Below are positions 55,248 to 64,000 of a stretch of 64,000 nucleotides of DNA, piece after piece. The DNA is taken from assembly GCA_943788615.1 (NCBI GenBank), contig CALSQY010000001.1, positions 1,364,001 through 1,428,000 of the forward strand, read 5' to 3'. Below the pieces are notes generated by a model. That model saw only the letters and a list, made by a program, of their open reading frames with translations, did not search any database and had not been told where the DNA came from. Both the position numbers and the translations under genes were made by a program. Positions within the stretch are counted from its first letter, which is position 1, and every line of letters starts with the position of its first letter. This DNA comes from UBA4465 sp002292365 (GTDB taxonomy: Bacteria > Bacteroidota > Bacteroidia > Cytophagales > Cyclobacteriaceae).

Positions 55248-56489
55248 TTATAAATATTTCGGTAAATATAAGGTTTTGGGATAGCAAAGATAATTTTTTT
55301 TCACAATTTTACTCATCACTTTGATGTTGGGTAAATCAACAGCAGCCGTTATTTCTTCGACTTTCCCATTTTTTCTTAAAATATTTATAGTATGATTCTT
55401 TGCAGTATAAGCGGCATTGGTAACACTGCCATGGGTGACTAAACTATGAGTCATTTCAAGGGGCAGCTTTAACCTTTTTGCAACCTTTTTTTTGATATCA
55501 GTTAGTCGAACTGATTTCAGAGGCTCTTCCAGTATCTCAATTTTAAATAATCTCCGATCTTTTAAAGCGTTGCTCAATATATTAATGACGGGATCTTCAT
55601 GATTTAACCAAAGTTTGATACTTCCCCAAATATCAGTATCATCTAATTCCATAAATGTTTCAAGTAATTTTGGATTTTTATTGAAATCTTGGGCTGAAAG
55701 ATCATTGCTGAGAAATAGACTGAGGGCAGGAGTAGCGGACATGGATGTTTTTTTGTCCCAACAGATGCTTACCCGTTTGATGAGCTCAATGAGCATCTTT
55801 TCACTACAAATAGAAGTTTTATGTAAATAAACCTGCCAATACATGATTCTACGGGCGCTGATAAAACTTTCAATACTATAAATTCCTTTTTCTTCAACGA
55901 CGAGCTCATCATCTACCACATTGAGCATTTTGATGATACGTTCAGCTCCGACCGTACCTTCTTGAACACCAGTAAAAAAACAATCTCTTTTAAGGTAATC
56001 GAGCCGGTCCATATCCAGTTGGCTAGAAACCAATTGAGTAAGGAATTTGCGAGGATAGGTACCCTTAAATATTTCAATGGCTAAGGTTAGTTTGCCCGCG
56101 AAATCTTTATTCAATGCATCAAGCGTCCAAGCGGTGATGCTTTCATGGGAGACATTTTTGAAAAGACTGAATTCCAATGTGTGCGAAAAAGGACCATGAC
56201 CAATATCGTGCAGAAGAATGGCAATTAATGCGCCTTCGTATTCAGCTTCAAAAATCATTTGACCTTTCTCGCGAAGACTATCTAATGTTTTCCTCATCAA
56301 ATGCATCGCTCCTAAAGCATGACTAAATCGCGTATGAATGGCACCTGGATATACATAATCAGAGAGCCCCAGTTGCTTTATTCTACGCAATCTTTGAAAA
56401 TAGGGATGCTCGATGATATCAAAAATGAGTGCATTGGGTATGTTTATAAAACCATAAACAGGATCATTAAATATTTTCTTTTTATTCAA
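55248..56489 (-). CDS. HD-domain phosphohydrolase (dGTPase-like)
   Basis: A metal-dependent HD-superfamily phosphohydrolase of about 413 residues. Motifs are RFSHALGAMHLM (first His), LLHDIGHGPFSH (HD pair) and QLDMDRLDYLKRD (last Asp); homologues include dNTP triphosphohydrolase-like proteins. An ATG start at 56549 is possible but would overlap the divergent porX start by 9 nt, and the first 20 residues (LHFYENPFVCSHYNRLEYT) look like non-coding sequence. The TTG at 56489 gives LNKKKIFNDPVYGF, where homologues usually begin. It precedes lpxD by 32 bp, the usual Bacteroidota order. Confidence 0.82.
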   Translation of the reverse strand: MNKKKIFNDPVYGFINIPNALIFDIIEHPYFQRLRRIKQLGLSDYVYPGAIHTRFSHALGAMHLMRKTLDSLREKGQMIFEAEYEGALIAILLHDIGHGPFSHTLEFSLFKNVSHESITAWTLDALNKDFAGKLTLAIEIFKGTYPRKFLTQLVSSQLDMDRLDYLKRDCFFTGVQEGTVGAERIIKMLNVVDDELVVEEKGIYSIESFISARRIMYWQVYLHKTSICSEKMLIELIKRVSICWDKKTSMSATPALSLFLSNDLSAQDFNKNPKLLETFMELDDTDIWGSIKLWLNHEDPVINILSNALKDRRLFKIEILEEPLKSVRLTDIKKKVAKRLKLPLEMTHSLVTHGSVTNAAYTAKNHTINILRKNGKVEEITAAVDLPNIKVMSKIVKKNYLCYPKTLYLPKYL

Positions 56490-56540
56490 AGTATATTCGA
56501 GTCTATTATAGTGTGAACATACAAAAGGATTTTCGTAAAA

Positions 56541-58088
56541 ATGCAGCAATATAAAATTTTATGGGCCGATGATGAGATTGATCTATTAATGCCTCATATT
56601 ATATTTTTGGAATCTAAAGGTTATCAAGTCATTCCAGTAAATAGTGGTAATGATGCTTTGGATGAGATCGAAAAGCAGTACTTTGATATTATTTTTCTTG
56701 ATGAGAATATGCCAGGAATATCTGGGATTGAAACCTTGAGAGCAATTAAATTATCACATCCCAATATTCCAGTGGTTATGATCACCAAAAATGAGGAAGA
56801 AGATATCATGGAAGATGCCATTGGTTCACAGATCGCAGATTATTTGATTAAACCGTTAAATCCAAATCAAATCCTACTTTCTGTAAAAAGGTTATTGGAT
56901 AAAAATCGTATAGTATCTGAAAAAACAAATTTAAACTATCAGCAAAATTTCGCTGATGTTGGTTATGAAATAGCCGATGCGACAGATTATGAAGATTGGA
57001 TTGCAGTATATAGAACATTGGTTCGTTGGGAATTATTGATTGATGAAACCAATGAAAAGGACATGTCAGAAATCCTCCAAACTCAAAAGGCTGAAGCTAA
57101 TCAAAGATTCGCGAATTATATTCGATCAGATTATGAAGATTGGATGAATTCATCCGAAGGGCCATTACTTTCTCATCAGGTTTTTAGAGAAAAAGTTTTC
57201 CCGGTACTTGCACAGAGCAGTGTTTTTCTCATTGTCATTGATAATTTAAGATGGGATCAATGGGAAATAATTGAGCCAGAAATTGCTCAATTATTCGAAA
57301 TAGAGAAAAAAGAAACTTATTTTTCTATTTTGCCAACCACTACCAATTATGCAAGAAATGCACTTTTTTCAGGTTTAATGCCTGCAGACATTGAAAAGAA
57401 GTATCCGGATTTTTGGACAAAAGAAAGCGAGGAAGGCTCTAAAAATAAGTTTGAATCGGAATTGTTAGCCGCTCAATTAGGGAGACATAAATTAGAAGTA
57501 AAATACAATTATCACAAAATAATTAAAACTCAGGAAGCCAAACAGATAGAACAGAAATTAGATGGGCTCTTTAAAGCCCCTCTCAATGTATTGGTCTACA
57601 ATTTTGTAGATATGCTTTCACATGCCAGAACAGATATGCAAATGATCCGCGAATTGGCTCCAGATGAATCGGCTTATAGAGCATTGACTAAAACGTGGTT
57701 TGTACATTCATCACTTTTCGAAGTTCTTAAAAAACTATCTTCAAAAAAGGTTAAAGTAATGATCACCACCGACCATGGTACGATCCGGGTCAAAAAACCT
57801 GAGAAAATCAAGGCAGATAGAAATAGCAATCATAATTTGAGGTTTAAGATAGGGAAGAATTTGGGATTTAATCCCAAATCGGTATTTCATATGCATAAAC
57901 CTGAAGTATTTAAATTACCTAAATTGAATTTGACTTCATCCTATATTTTCGCTTTGGAAGAATCATTCTTTGCCTATGAAAATAATTTTAATCATTATGC
58001 CAATCTCTATGAGGATTCTTTTCAGCATGGGGGTATCAGTATGGAAGAGATGATGATTCCTCTCATAACCCTTCGACAAAAACAATGA
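56541..58088 (+). CDS. porX: PorX, response regulator with PglZ alkaline-phosphatase-like domain
   Basis: A 515-residue protein. Residues 1-120 form a receiver domain with phospho-acceptor Asp in IIFLDENMPG (about residue 52) and the conserved Lys in DYLIKPLNP. Residues about 200-510 are a PglZ/alkaline-phosphatase-superfamily domain (FLIVIDNLRWDQWE, LPTTTNYARNALFSG, MITTDHGTIRV, SFQHGGISMEEMMIP). PorX is known to act with PorY, and in some species SigP, in controlling the type IX secretion system; the PglZ domain acts on cyclic or linear oligonucleotides in a studied homologue. tsaE overlaps its stop by 4 nt, the standard neighbour order. Confidence 0.93.
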   Translation: MQQYKILWADDEIDLLMPHIIFLESKGYQVIPVNSGNDALDEIEKQYFDIIFLDENMPGISGIETLRAIKLSHPNIPVVMITKNEEEDIMEDAIGSQIADYLIKPLNPNQILLSVKRLLDKNRIVSEKTNLNYQQNFADVGYEIADATDYEDWIAVYRTLVRWELLIDETNEKDMSEILQTQKAEANQRFANYIRSDYEDWMNSSEGPLLSHQVFREKVFPVLAQSSVFLIVIDNLRWDQWEIIEPEIAQLFEIEKKETYFSILPTTTNYARNALFSGLMPADIEKKYPDFWTKESEEGSKNKFESELLAAQLGRHKLEVKYNYHKIIKTQEAKQIEQKLDGLFKAPLNVLVYNFVDMLSHARTDMQMIRELAPDESAYRALTKTWFVHSSLFEVLKKLSSKKVKVMITTDHGTIRVKKPEKIKADRNSNHNLRFKIGKNLGFNPKSVFHMHKPEVFKLPKLNLTSSYIFALEESFFAYENNFNHYANLYEDSFQHGGISMEEMMIPLITLRQKQ

Positions 58089-58507
58089 TTTACTCTTTAG
58101 ATCAGATTGATAGAGTCGCTCGTAAAATAATCGATGATTTGGAAGAACATAAAGTCATTTGTGTCAATGGTGACATGGGAGTAGGTAAGACTACCTTAAT
58201 CAAAAAAATAGGCGAGTTTTTAGGGGTAAGTGATGCGATCCATTCGCCAACTTTTGCTATCGTCAATGAATACCACTGCAATGATGACACCCCTATGTAT
58301 CATTTTGATTTTTACAGAATAACCAATGTTTTAGAAGCGGTTAATTTGGGCATTGAGGATTATTTTTATAGTAATCATTTATGCTTTATCGAATGGTCTG
58401 AAAACATCACTACCTTGTTGCCCGAAAAATATCTTGATATTAATATTCAATTAACCTCCGAAAGTCAAAGGGAAATCAGTTTCCAATCATATGACAGAAA
58501 AAAATAA
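58085..58507 (+). CDS. tsaE: tRNA threonylcarbamoyladenosine biosynthesis ATPase TsaE
   Basis: A 140-residue P-loop ATPase with Walker A GDMGVGKTTLIK (about residues 29-40), SPTFAIVNEY (about 58-67) and HFDFYRI (about 76-82), all diagnostic for TsaE. It works with TsaB, TsaC and TsaD to make t6A37 on ANN-decoding tRNAs in the cytoplasm. It overlaps porX by 4 nt and ald by 17 nt, so all three probably share one transcript. Confidence 0.95.
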   Translation: MIYSLDQIDRVARKIIDDLEEHKVICVNGDMGVGKTTLIKKIGEFLGVSDAIHSPTFAIVNEYHCNDDTPMYHFDFYRITNVLEAVNLGIEDYFYSNHLCFIEWSENITTLLPEKYLDINIQLTSESQREISFQSYDRKK

Positions 58508-59719
58508 ATCTGGGTTTGAAAAAATAGGGAGGGCTGCTGCCCTCTACCCACAAGAAAAACAGTTAAAGAGAGATAGAAAAACTAAATCGTTGAACATCGG
58601 TTTGCCGTTGGAGATGGGCGAGCAAGAAAATAGAATATCGTTAAAGCCTGAATCAGCAAAAGTGCTTGTACAGAATGGTCATCAGGTAATTGTAGAGGCC
58701 TCTGCTGGCAATTCTGCCAATTATGCGGATACTGATTATAGCGAGGTGGGAGCACAGATTGTTTATGATCGTAAAACAGTTTTTGCCTCGGATGCTCATA
58801 CTTAAGGTTGAACCTCCCAGTATCGAGGAAATAGGCCTCATTCCATCGGGGGCCACTTTGATATCTGCACTTCAACCAGCTAGTCAATCTATTGAGTATT
58901 TGAAAGCGCTTCAGGAAAAGAAAATCATTGGATTGGCCTATGAGTTTATTGAAGATAAGGTAGGAGGACTACCGATCGTAAGATCAATGAGTGAAATTGC
59001 AGGGAGTTCGGTGATGTTAATTGCAGCAGAACTTTTGAGTAAAACCAATAGTGGATCAGGGGTGATTTTAGGTGGAGTAACGGGCGTACCCCCGACTAAG
59101 GCGGTCATTATTGGAGCGGGAACAGTAGCTGAATATGCAACACGAGCCGCCCTAGGCTTGGGAGTTGATTTACAAGTGTTTGATAATAGAATTTATAAAT
59201 TAAGAAGGTTAAAGCATGCAGTTGGCTGGCAGGTTCATACGTCGACCTTTGACCATCCGTCATTGGGAAAAGCGTTGGAATCCGCTGATGTTTTGATTGG
59301 TGCGATGCGTGCAGAAAATGGGGTTAATGGGATGGTGGTTAGCGAAGAAATGATTGCTAACATGAAGCCCAATTCTTTGGTCATTGATGTGAGCATTGAT
59401 CAAGGAGGCTGCATTGAAACCTCACAGCTTGACTACATTGGATGCACCGACGTTTCGAAAATACGATGTGGTCCATTATTGTGTGCCTAACATTGCTTCT
59501 AGAGTTCCAAGAACGGCATCTATTGCCATTTCGAACATTCTAACACCTATTTTGATTCAAATGGGTGAAGCTGGAGGAGTAGAGGAGATGATTTTAAGAA
59601 ATCAGTGGTTCATGAAAGGAGTTTATGCCTATAAAGGAAGTATTTCTAACCAATATTTAGCCACGAAATACAACTTAAGTTTCAAGGATCTCAGGTTGTT
59701 GATGGCCGCTCGATTTTAA
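58491..59719 (+). pseudogene. ald: Alanine dehydrogenase, disrupted by two frameshifts
   Basis: Three overlapping frames (58491-58805, 58723-59490, 59396-59719) together give a complete NAD-dependent alanine dehydrogenase: IGLPLEMGEQENRISLKP (substrate side), VIIGAGTVAEYATRAALGLG (Rossmann) and YDVVHYCVPNIASRVPRTAS. The first break is near 58792-58795, where GATGCTC stands for an expected GATATGCTC (a 2-bp loss giving DMLILKVEPP). The second is near 59424-59427, where dropping one A restores ETSRLTTLDAPTF. Real mutation would abolish the enzyme; consensus error is also likely, since valS next door shows the same problem. The gene converges on valS. Confidence 0.9.
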
Positions 59720-62393
59720 AGTTTTCTAAGGCTCTCCATGAGCGCTTCAATTTTAGCTTCTGCGTCGGCTTGCTTCTTTTTTTCTATCTCTAAAACTTTT
59801 GGAGGCGCATGATTAACGAAGCGCTCATTACTCATTTTTTTGAGTACATTTTCAAGAAATCCGCGGGTATAGTCCAATTCCTTTTGAAGCGTTTCACGTT
59901 CAGAATCTAGATCTATGGTTTTGGCTGACACAATAGAAAATTCCTTTGAATGAATTAAGAAGGCATGACTCTGTGCTGGTTTTTTTTTGATAAATGAAAT
60001 TTTTTCCAAGTTGGCCATTTTCATTAAGGAAGCATTGATAGTCGTAAAAAGGGAGGCCTCGCTGTTGATATTTAGGGTTAATTTGGTTTTTGGCGATAGT
60101 TGATTTTTATTTCTAATATTTCTTATTTGTGCGATAATTTCAAAAAGGAAAGAAGTATCAGCTAAAATGCGTTTCATCGAATTTTTGAGAGATTGGCCAT
60201 TCAGCGACAATCAAATCTTCATCAGCGCCTCTTTTATGTAAACTGTGCCATATTTCTTCGGTAATAAAGGGCATAAATGGATGCAGCACCTTCATCAATT
60301 GTTCCAAAAAAGAAACGGTCTGTTGATGGGTTTTGGTATCTATTGGGGCCCCATAATTAGGCTTGATCCACTCTAGATACCAACTGCAGAAATCATTCCA
60401 GATCAGCTTATAGACGGTCATTAAGGCATCAGACATTCTGAATTTAGAAAAGTGATCTTCTAGTTCTAACAATGCTTTTTGAAAATTGGACTCAAACCAA
60501 CGAATGGCCAATTGATTTTCGCTAGGTTGCTCAATTTCTTCAACTTCCCAACCTTGAATGAGTCGAAAAGCGTTCCAGATTTTATTAGAAAATTTCTGAC
60601 CTTGTTCGACCAGTTTTTCATCAAAAAGGAGGTCATTTCCGGCGGGAGAGCTGAAGAGCATACCGGTTCTTACGCCATCCGCCCCATACTTTTTTATGAG
60701 ATCCAAAGGATTGGGTGAATTGCCCAATGATTTAGACATTTTTCTTCTCTGTTTATCGCGAACAATTCCTGTGAGATAGACATTTTTAAAAGGTTTTTCC
60801 CCGGTGTATTCATAGCCTGCAATGACCATTCGAGCCACCCAGAAAAACAAAATTTCAGGAGCGGTGACCAAGGTATCGGTAGGATAGAAATAATCTAATT
60901 CTTCATTTTTTTTAGGTAATATTTTGCCTGTTTCAGTATCAAATGCTTGATCACTAAACCCGTCAAAAACGGCTAAAGGAAAAAGCCAAGATGAAGCCCA
61001 GGTATCCAGAACATCCTCGTCTTGATGAAGATCGGATGGCTTCAAGTGTGGGTTATCTGACTTTTTTTGAGCCAATGTTAGCGCTTCATGTTCATTTACG
61101 GCGACCACGAAGTCATCTTCCCCTTGTCCGAAATAATAGGCAGGAATGCGTTGACCCCACCAAAGCTGTCGAGAAATACACCAATCACGGACATTTTCCA
61201 TCCAATGGTGATAGGTATTCTTAAATTTAGGTGGAAAAAGCCGAATTTCGTCATTCATAACTACTTCATGAGCGGTCTTTGAGATGGATTTCATTTTTAT
61301 GAACCATTGCAGCGACAACTTGGGTTCAATGACCGTATCCGTCCTTTCTGATCTACCAATTCTAGTATTAAAATCCTCTTCATTTACGAGGATTCTCATC
61401 GTTTTCATATCCTTGACGATCTGTTTCCTCACTTCAAAACGATCCATACCCTTATATTTTTCAACTTCACAGGCCGAAGTCAGCTTACCATCTAAACCAA
61501 TGGTGTCAATGATTTTAAGTCCGTGACGCAGCCCAATCTCATAATCGTTGGTATCATGGGCGGGTGTTACTTTCAAACAACCCGTACCAAAATCCATCGT
61601 TACGTATTCATCAGCAATGATGGGCACTCGCCTATTGACAAAAGGAATGATGGCGGACTTTCCAATAAGGTGTTGATAACGACGGTCATTTGGGTTTACA
61701 GCTATCCCTGTATCTCCCATGATGGTTTCAGGTCTTTGTGTAGCGATGGTGATGTATTCGCTACTATTTTCAATTTGATATTTGACTGAATAAAGTTTCG
61801 ATATTTCACCCCCTTCTTTGTAGAGAACTTCTTCATTTGATACTGCTGTTTGGGCCTCTACATCCCAATTGACCATACGAAGACTTCGATAGACATAACC
61901 TTTGTTAAAAAGGTCGACAAATACTTTGATAACGGATGAATAATAATGCTTATCCATGGTAAAGGCTGTTCTATTCCCAATCACATGAAGCCCCTAATTT
62001 TTTTAATTGTTCAAGGATGATGCCCCCATATTTTTCTTTCCATTCCCAAGCATGCTCCATAAATGCCTCTCTGCTGAGATCACTTTTTTTAATCCCTTTT
62101 GCTCTCAGCATTTTTACCACTTTTGCTTCGGTTGCAATCGATGCATGATCTGTACCCGGGACCCAACAAGCTTCAAAGCCTTGCATCCTTGCTTTTCTTA
62201 TCAGAATGTCTTGAATGGTATTATTGAGCATATGGCCCATGTGCAGTACTCCAGTGACATTAGGTGGGGGGATGACAATACTGAAAGGTTTTTTGTTGGG
62301 ATTTACTTTGGCTTTGAAATGACCTTTATCCATCCAATATTGGTACCATTTGTCTTCTACTTGAGCGGGATCATATTTAGTTGATAGGGCCAT
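59716..62393 (-). pseudogene. valS: Valyl-tRNA synthetase, disrupted by two frameshifts
   Basis: Three minus-strand frames (62393-61971, 61984-60158, 60210-59716) make a full ValRS of about 890 residues: PPPNVTGVLHMGH (HIGH motif), GCLKVTPAHDTNDYEIG (editing domain), KMSKSLGNS (KMSKS motif), anticodon-binding domain and C-terminal coiled-coil arm. The first break is at 61973, where one extra A (plus strand) turns an expected CDWERTAFTMD into a stop. The second is in the T-run at 60172-60174, where removing one T joins FDE to RILADTSFLFE. ValRS charges tRNA-Val and is normally essential and single copy, so sequence error, or another intact copy, is more likely than true loss. Confidence 0.92.
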
Positions 62394-62499
62394 TCTTTTT
62401 TTTTAAGGTCTTATATTTTTCGCAAAACTAACCAGAACTCAAATAAACGACACTTATTTCTAGATAATTCGGTATCGAAAGAAGTGAGAGATCGTTTTT

Positions 62500-63420
62500 T
62501 TAGAACGCAAATTGTGATTTGAATACTTGCAGTTCATCTGATAGGGAGGTAGATGTAAACCCGGTGACAGATTCAAAAAGCTTACTCTCGAGACTTACAT
62601 TGAGTTCTCTGAGTTTCATGTGCTGATTGGCATAAATAAATTCTAAGTCAGGGTATAACTCTTTAAGAACGTCTAAAATCTCTAGAATCTGCAAATTTTT
62701 GTCCACGAGGTTGTAAGTCCCGGTGGGAACTTCTTTTAAAACACATTGTTCTATGGTGTTTACTAGGTGCTCAATATGAATAAATGCTCGGGTCTGCTTC
62801 CCGTTTCCGAATATTTGAATTCGGTTTGTAAAATGGGCATCAAACATAAATTTATTTATGACCGCATCAAAACGCATACTTTTGCTGAACCCATAGATAT
62901 TTCCTCCTCTAAGTATGATAGAATTCTTTTTTTCCATCAGTCGGTTAACATGTGTTTCGCCTCTAAGCTTAGATATCCCATAATAAGTTTGTGGTAGGGG
63001 CAATGTGGATTCATCTGCCAGATCAGCACCTGTACCATAAACTGCTGTACTGCTGAGATGGATGAATTTAGAGACGCCACTTTCCTCTGCGGCATAGACA
63101 ACTTCTGCAGTACCCCAATGATTTACTTGTTCAAAAAAATGGGGATCCGTATTTGCAAAGGGAGTAGTTACCATGGCAGCCAAATGTATTAAAACATCCG
63201 TGTCAGTCAACTGTTTCTTTAATAACCGGGAATCCAATATTTCTCCATGAACAAACTCTATTTTGGACAAAAAAGGGTATTTTTTTCCTAAAAAAAGGCT
63301 TCTATGACCTTTACTCAAATTATCATAAATAGTGATTTTACTAATTTCCTTGTTGAGCGACAATTTTGCCAATAATTCAGTTCCTACATATCCCGCACCT
63401 CCGGTAATTAATATATTCAT
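62500..63420 (-). CDS. NAD-dependent epimerase/dehydratase (extended SDR)
   Basis: A 306-residue extended short-chain dehydrogenase with nucleotide-binding GGAGYVGTELLAKL (residues 7-20), HLAAMVTTPFAN, catalytic Ser-Thr in HLSSTAVYG and catalytic YYGISK (Tyr and Lys, about residues 146-151). Such enzymes change nucleotide-linked sugars, as in UDP-glucose 4-epimerase or related reductases; exact specificity is not readable. It overlaps the upstream cysH-like gene by 4 nt, so the two are co-transcribed. Confidence 0.85.
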   Translation of the reverse strand: MNILITGGAGYVGTELLAKLSLNKEISKITIYDNLSKGHRSLFLGKKYPFLSKIEFVHGEILDSRLLKKQLTDTDVLIHLAAMVTTPFANTDPHFFEQVNHWGTAEVVYAAEESGVSKFIHLSSTAVYGTGADLADESTLPLPQTYYGISKLRGETHVNRLMEKKNSIILRGGNIYGFSKSMRFDAVINKFMFDAHFTNRIQIFGNGKQTRAFIHIEHLVNTIEQCVLKEVPTGTYNLVDKNLQILEILDVLKELYPDLEFIYANQHMKLRELNVSLESKLFESVTGFTSTSLSDELQVFKSQFAF

Positions 63421-64000
63421 TTTTTGCTAATTAATTCAGTGTGCAAGCCACATTCTAATTTATTTAAACCAAACCACCGAGCTTCTCGCACTTGCATTTC
63501 TAAATCTATTTTTCTAGTACAAGGTTCGCAGCCAATACTTGTATAACCACGCTGCTCTAATGGATGCTTGGGGATATTGTATTCTTTGAGATAGTTAAAT
63601 ATTTTTTTTTGATTCCAATCGAGCATGGGATGAAATCTTACCGTGTTGTGAGGGGCTGCTTGTTCGACCTTCATGGCGCTTCGGATGGCACTTTGATCTG
63701 CGCGAACCCCATTCATCCAAACATCATAGGTGGCCAAAACAGCATCCAATGGTTGTGTTTTGTTGATTGAACAGCAATGATCAGGATCCGAGGTATATAA
63801 GAGTTTTCCATTAAGATCTTTTTGCAAATACTTCGGCGTCTCCGGTTTTAAGTCCATTACAGTTAATTGGAAGAGATCAGCAATTTCATCCTTAAATCTG
63901 ACCGTTTCAGGAAATAGATAACCTGTATTTATAAAAAAGATGGGAATTTTTGGGCTGATTTCCTTGATGATGTGCAAGAGGACTAGACTATGAGATTGGA
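63417..64000 (-). CDS. cysH: Phosphoadenylyl- or adenylyl-sulfate reductase, 3' part
   Basis: The frame is open to the right edge, so the start lies outside the window; about 194 residues are visible. Motifs are FFINTGYLFPET, DHCCSINKTQPL (Cys pair), GVRADQSAIRS, RFHPMLDWNQKKIFNYL, the CxxC in GCEPCTRK, and the C-terminal ECGLH catalytic Cys. The additional Cys pairs (CC and CxxC) are those that bind a 4Fe-4S cluster in APS reductases, favouring APS as substrate. The enzyme makes sulfite in assimilatory sulfate reduction in the cytoplasm. Confidence 0.9.
   Translation of the reverse strand, partial: QSHSLVLLHIIKEISPKIPIFFINTGYLFPETVRFKDEIADLFQLTVMDLKPETPKYLQKDLNGKLLYTSDPDHCCSINKTQPLDAVLATYDVWMNGVRADQSAIRSAMKVEQAAPHNTVRFHPMLDWNQKKIFNYLKEYNIPKHPLEQRGYTSIGCEPCTRKIDLEMQVREARWFGLNKLECGLHTELISKK

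Noticed and set aside
1..64000. tRNA, rRNA, CRISPR array or replication origin
   Set aside because: Gaps between genes were read on both strands and no cloverleaf-like, rRNA-like or regularly spaced repeat sequence was recognised; no DnaA-box cluster was noticed.

Overview
The window is chromosomal DNA of a Bacteroidota bacterium, probably Cytophagales-like. The evidence is a fused LpxC-FabZ gene, an adjacent SusC/SusD pair, PorX and a type IX secretion plug protein, a T9SS C-terminal sorting domain, an exonuclease-DnaE fusion, a PUR/DUF3276 protein, and a TTTG-N19-TAnnTTTG promoter before susC. The DNA is AT-rich and Shine-Dalgarno sequences are mostly absent, as expected for the phylum.

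Left part (1-11.0 kb), mostly housekeeping: the 5' end of dnaE with its exonuclease domain, a lipoprotein, a LuxC-type acyl-CoA reductase and a dicluster ferredoxin with a ThuA-like gene between them, a DUF58 protein, a PUR-domain protein, ychF, a T9SS plug (DUF5103) protein, and an ECF sigma factor with an anti-sigma/beta-barrel protein.

Centre (11.2-41.0 kb), a large accessory catabolic locus. It starts with a ROK regulator whose 5' end carries a perfect 119-bp tandem duplication, and with susC-susD. It continues with a cytochrome c/DUF6797/propeller lipoprotein, an MFS transporter, a D-tagatose-3-epimerase-like enzyme, an alpha/beta hydrolase, a ThuA-like protein, a T9SS-sorted FG-GAP/ASPIC protein, a GH32-like lipoprotein, two esterases (one with an in-frame stop), a ThuA-DUF1080 protein, two TIM-barrel isomerase-like proteins and a 1290-residue PmoA-like (DUF6807)/propeller/HEAT/cytochrome c fusion. 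Remnants of an IS3 transposase, an esterase and a further ThuA gene lie inside it. The set combines Bacteroidota glycan uptake with gene families common in Planctomycetes and Verrucomicrobia. I infer a periplasmic, cytochrome-linked oxidative sugar pathway of unknown substrate; this is the best candidate for an undescribed system here.

Right part (41.2-64 kb): an FdhF/YdeP molybdoenzyme, small envelope proteins, a polyamine module (carboxy(nor)spermidine dehydrogenase, DinB protein, carboxy(nor)spermidine decarboxylase), a lipid A block (HD protein, lpxD, lpxC-fabZ, lpxA, ABC ATPase) on the minus strand, then porX-tsaE-ald, valS, a nucleotide-sugar epimerase and the 3' part of an APS/PAPS reductase. 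Both ald and valS are broken by two frameshifts each. Since valS is normally essential, consensus errors at 58.8-62 kb are a serious possibility. I saw no tRNA, rRNA or CRISPR array.
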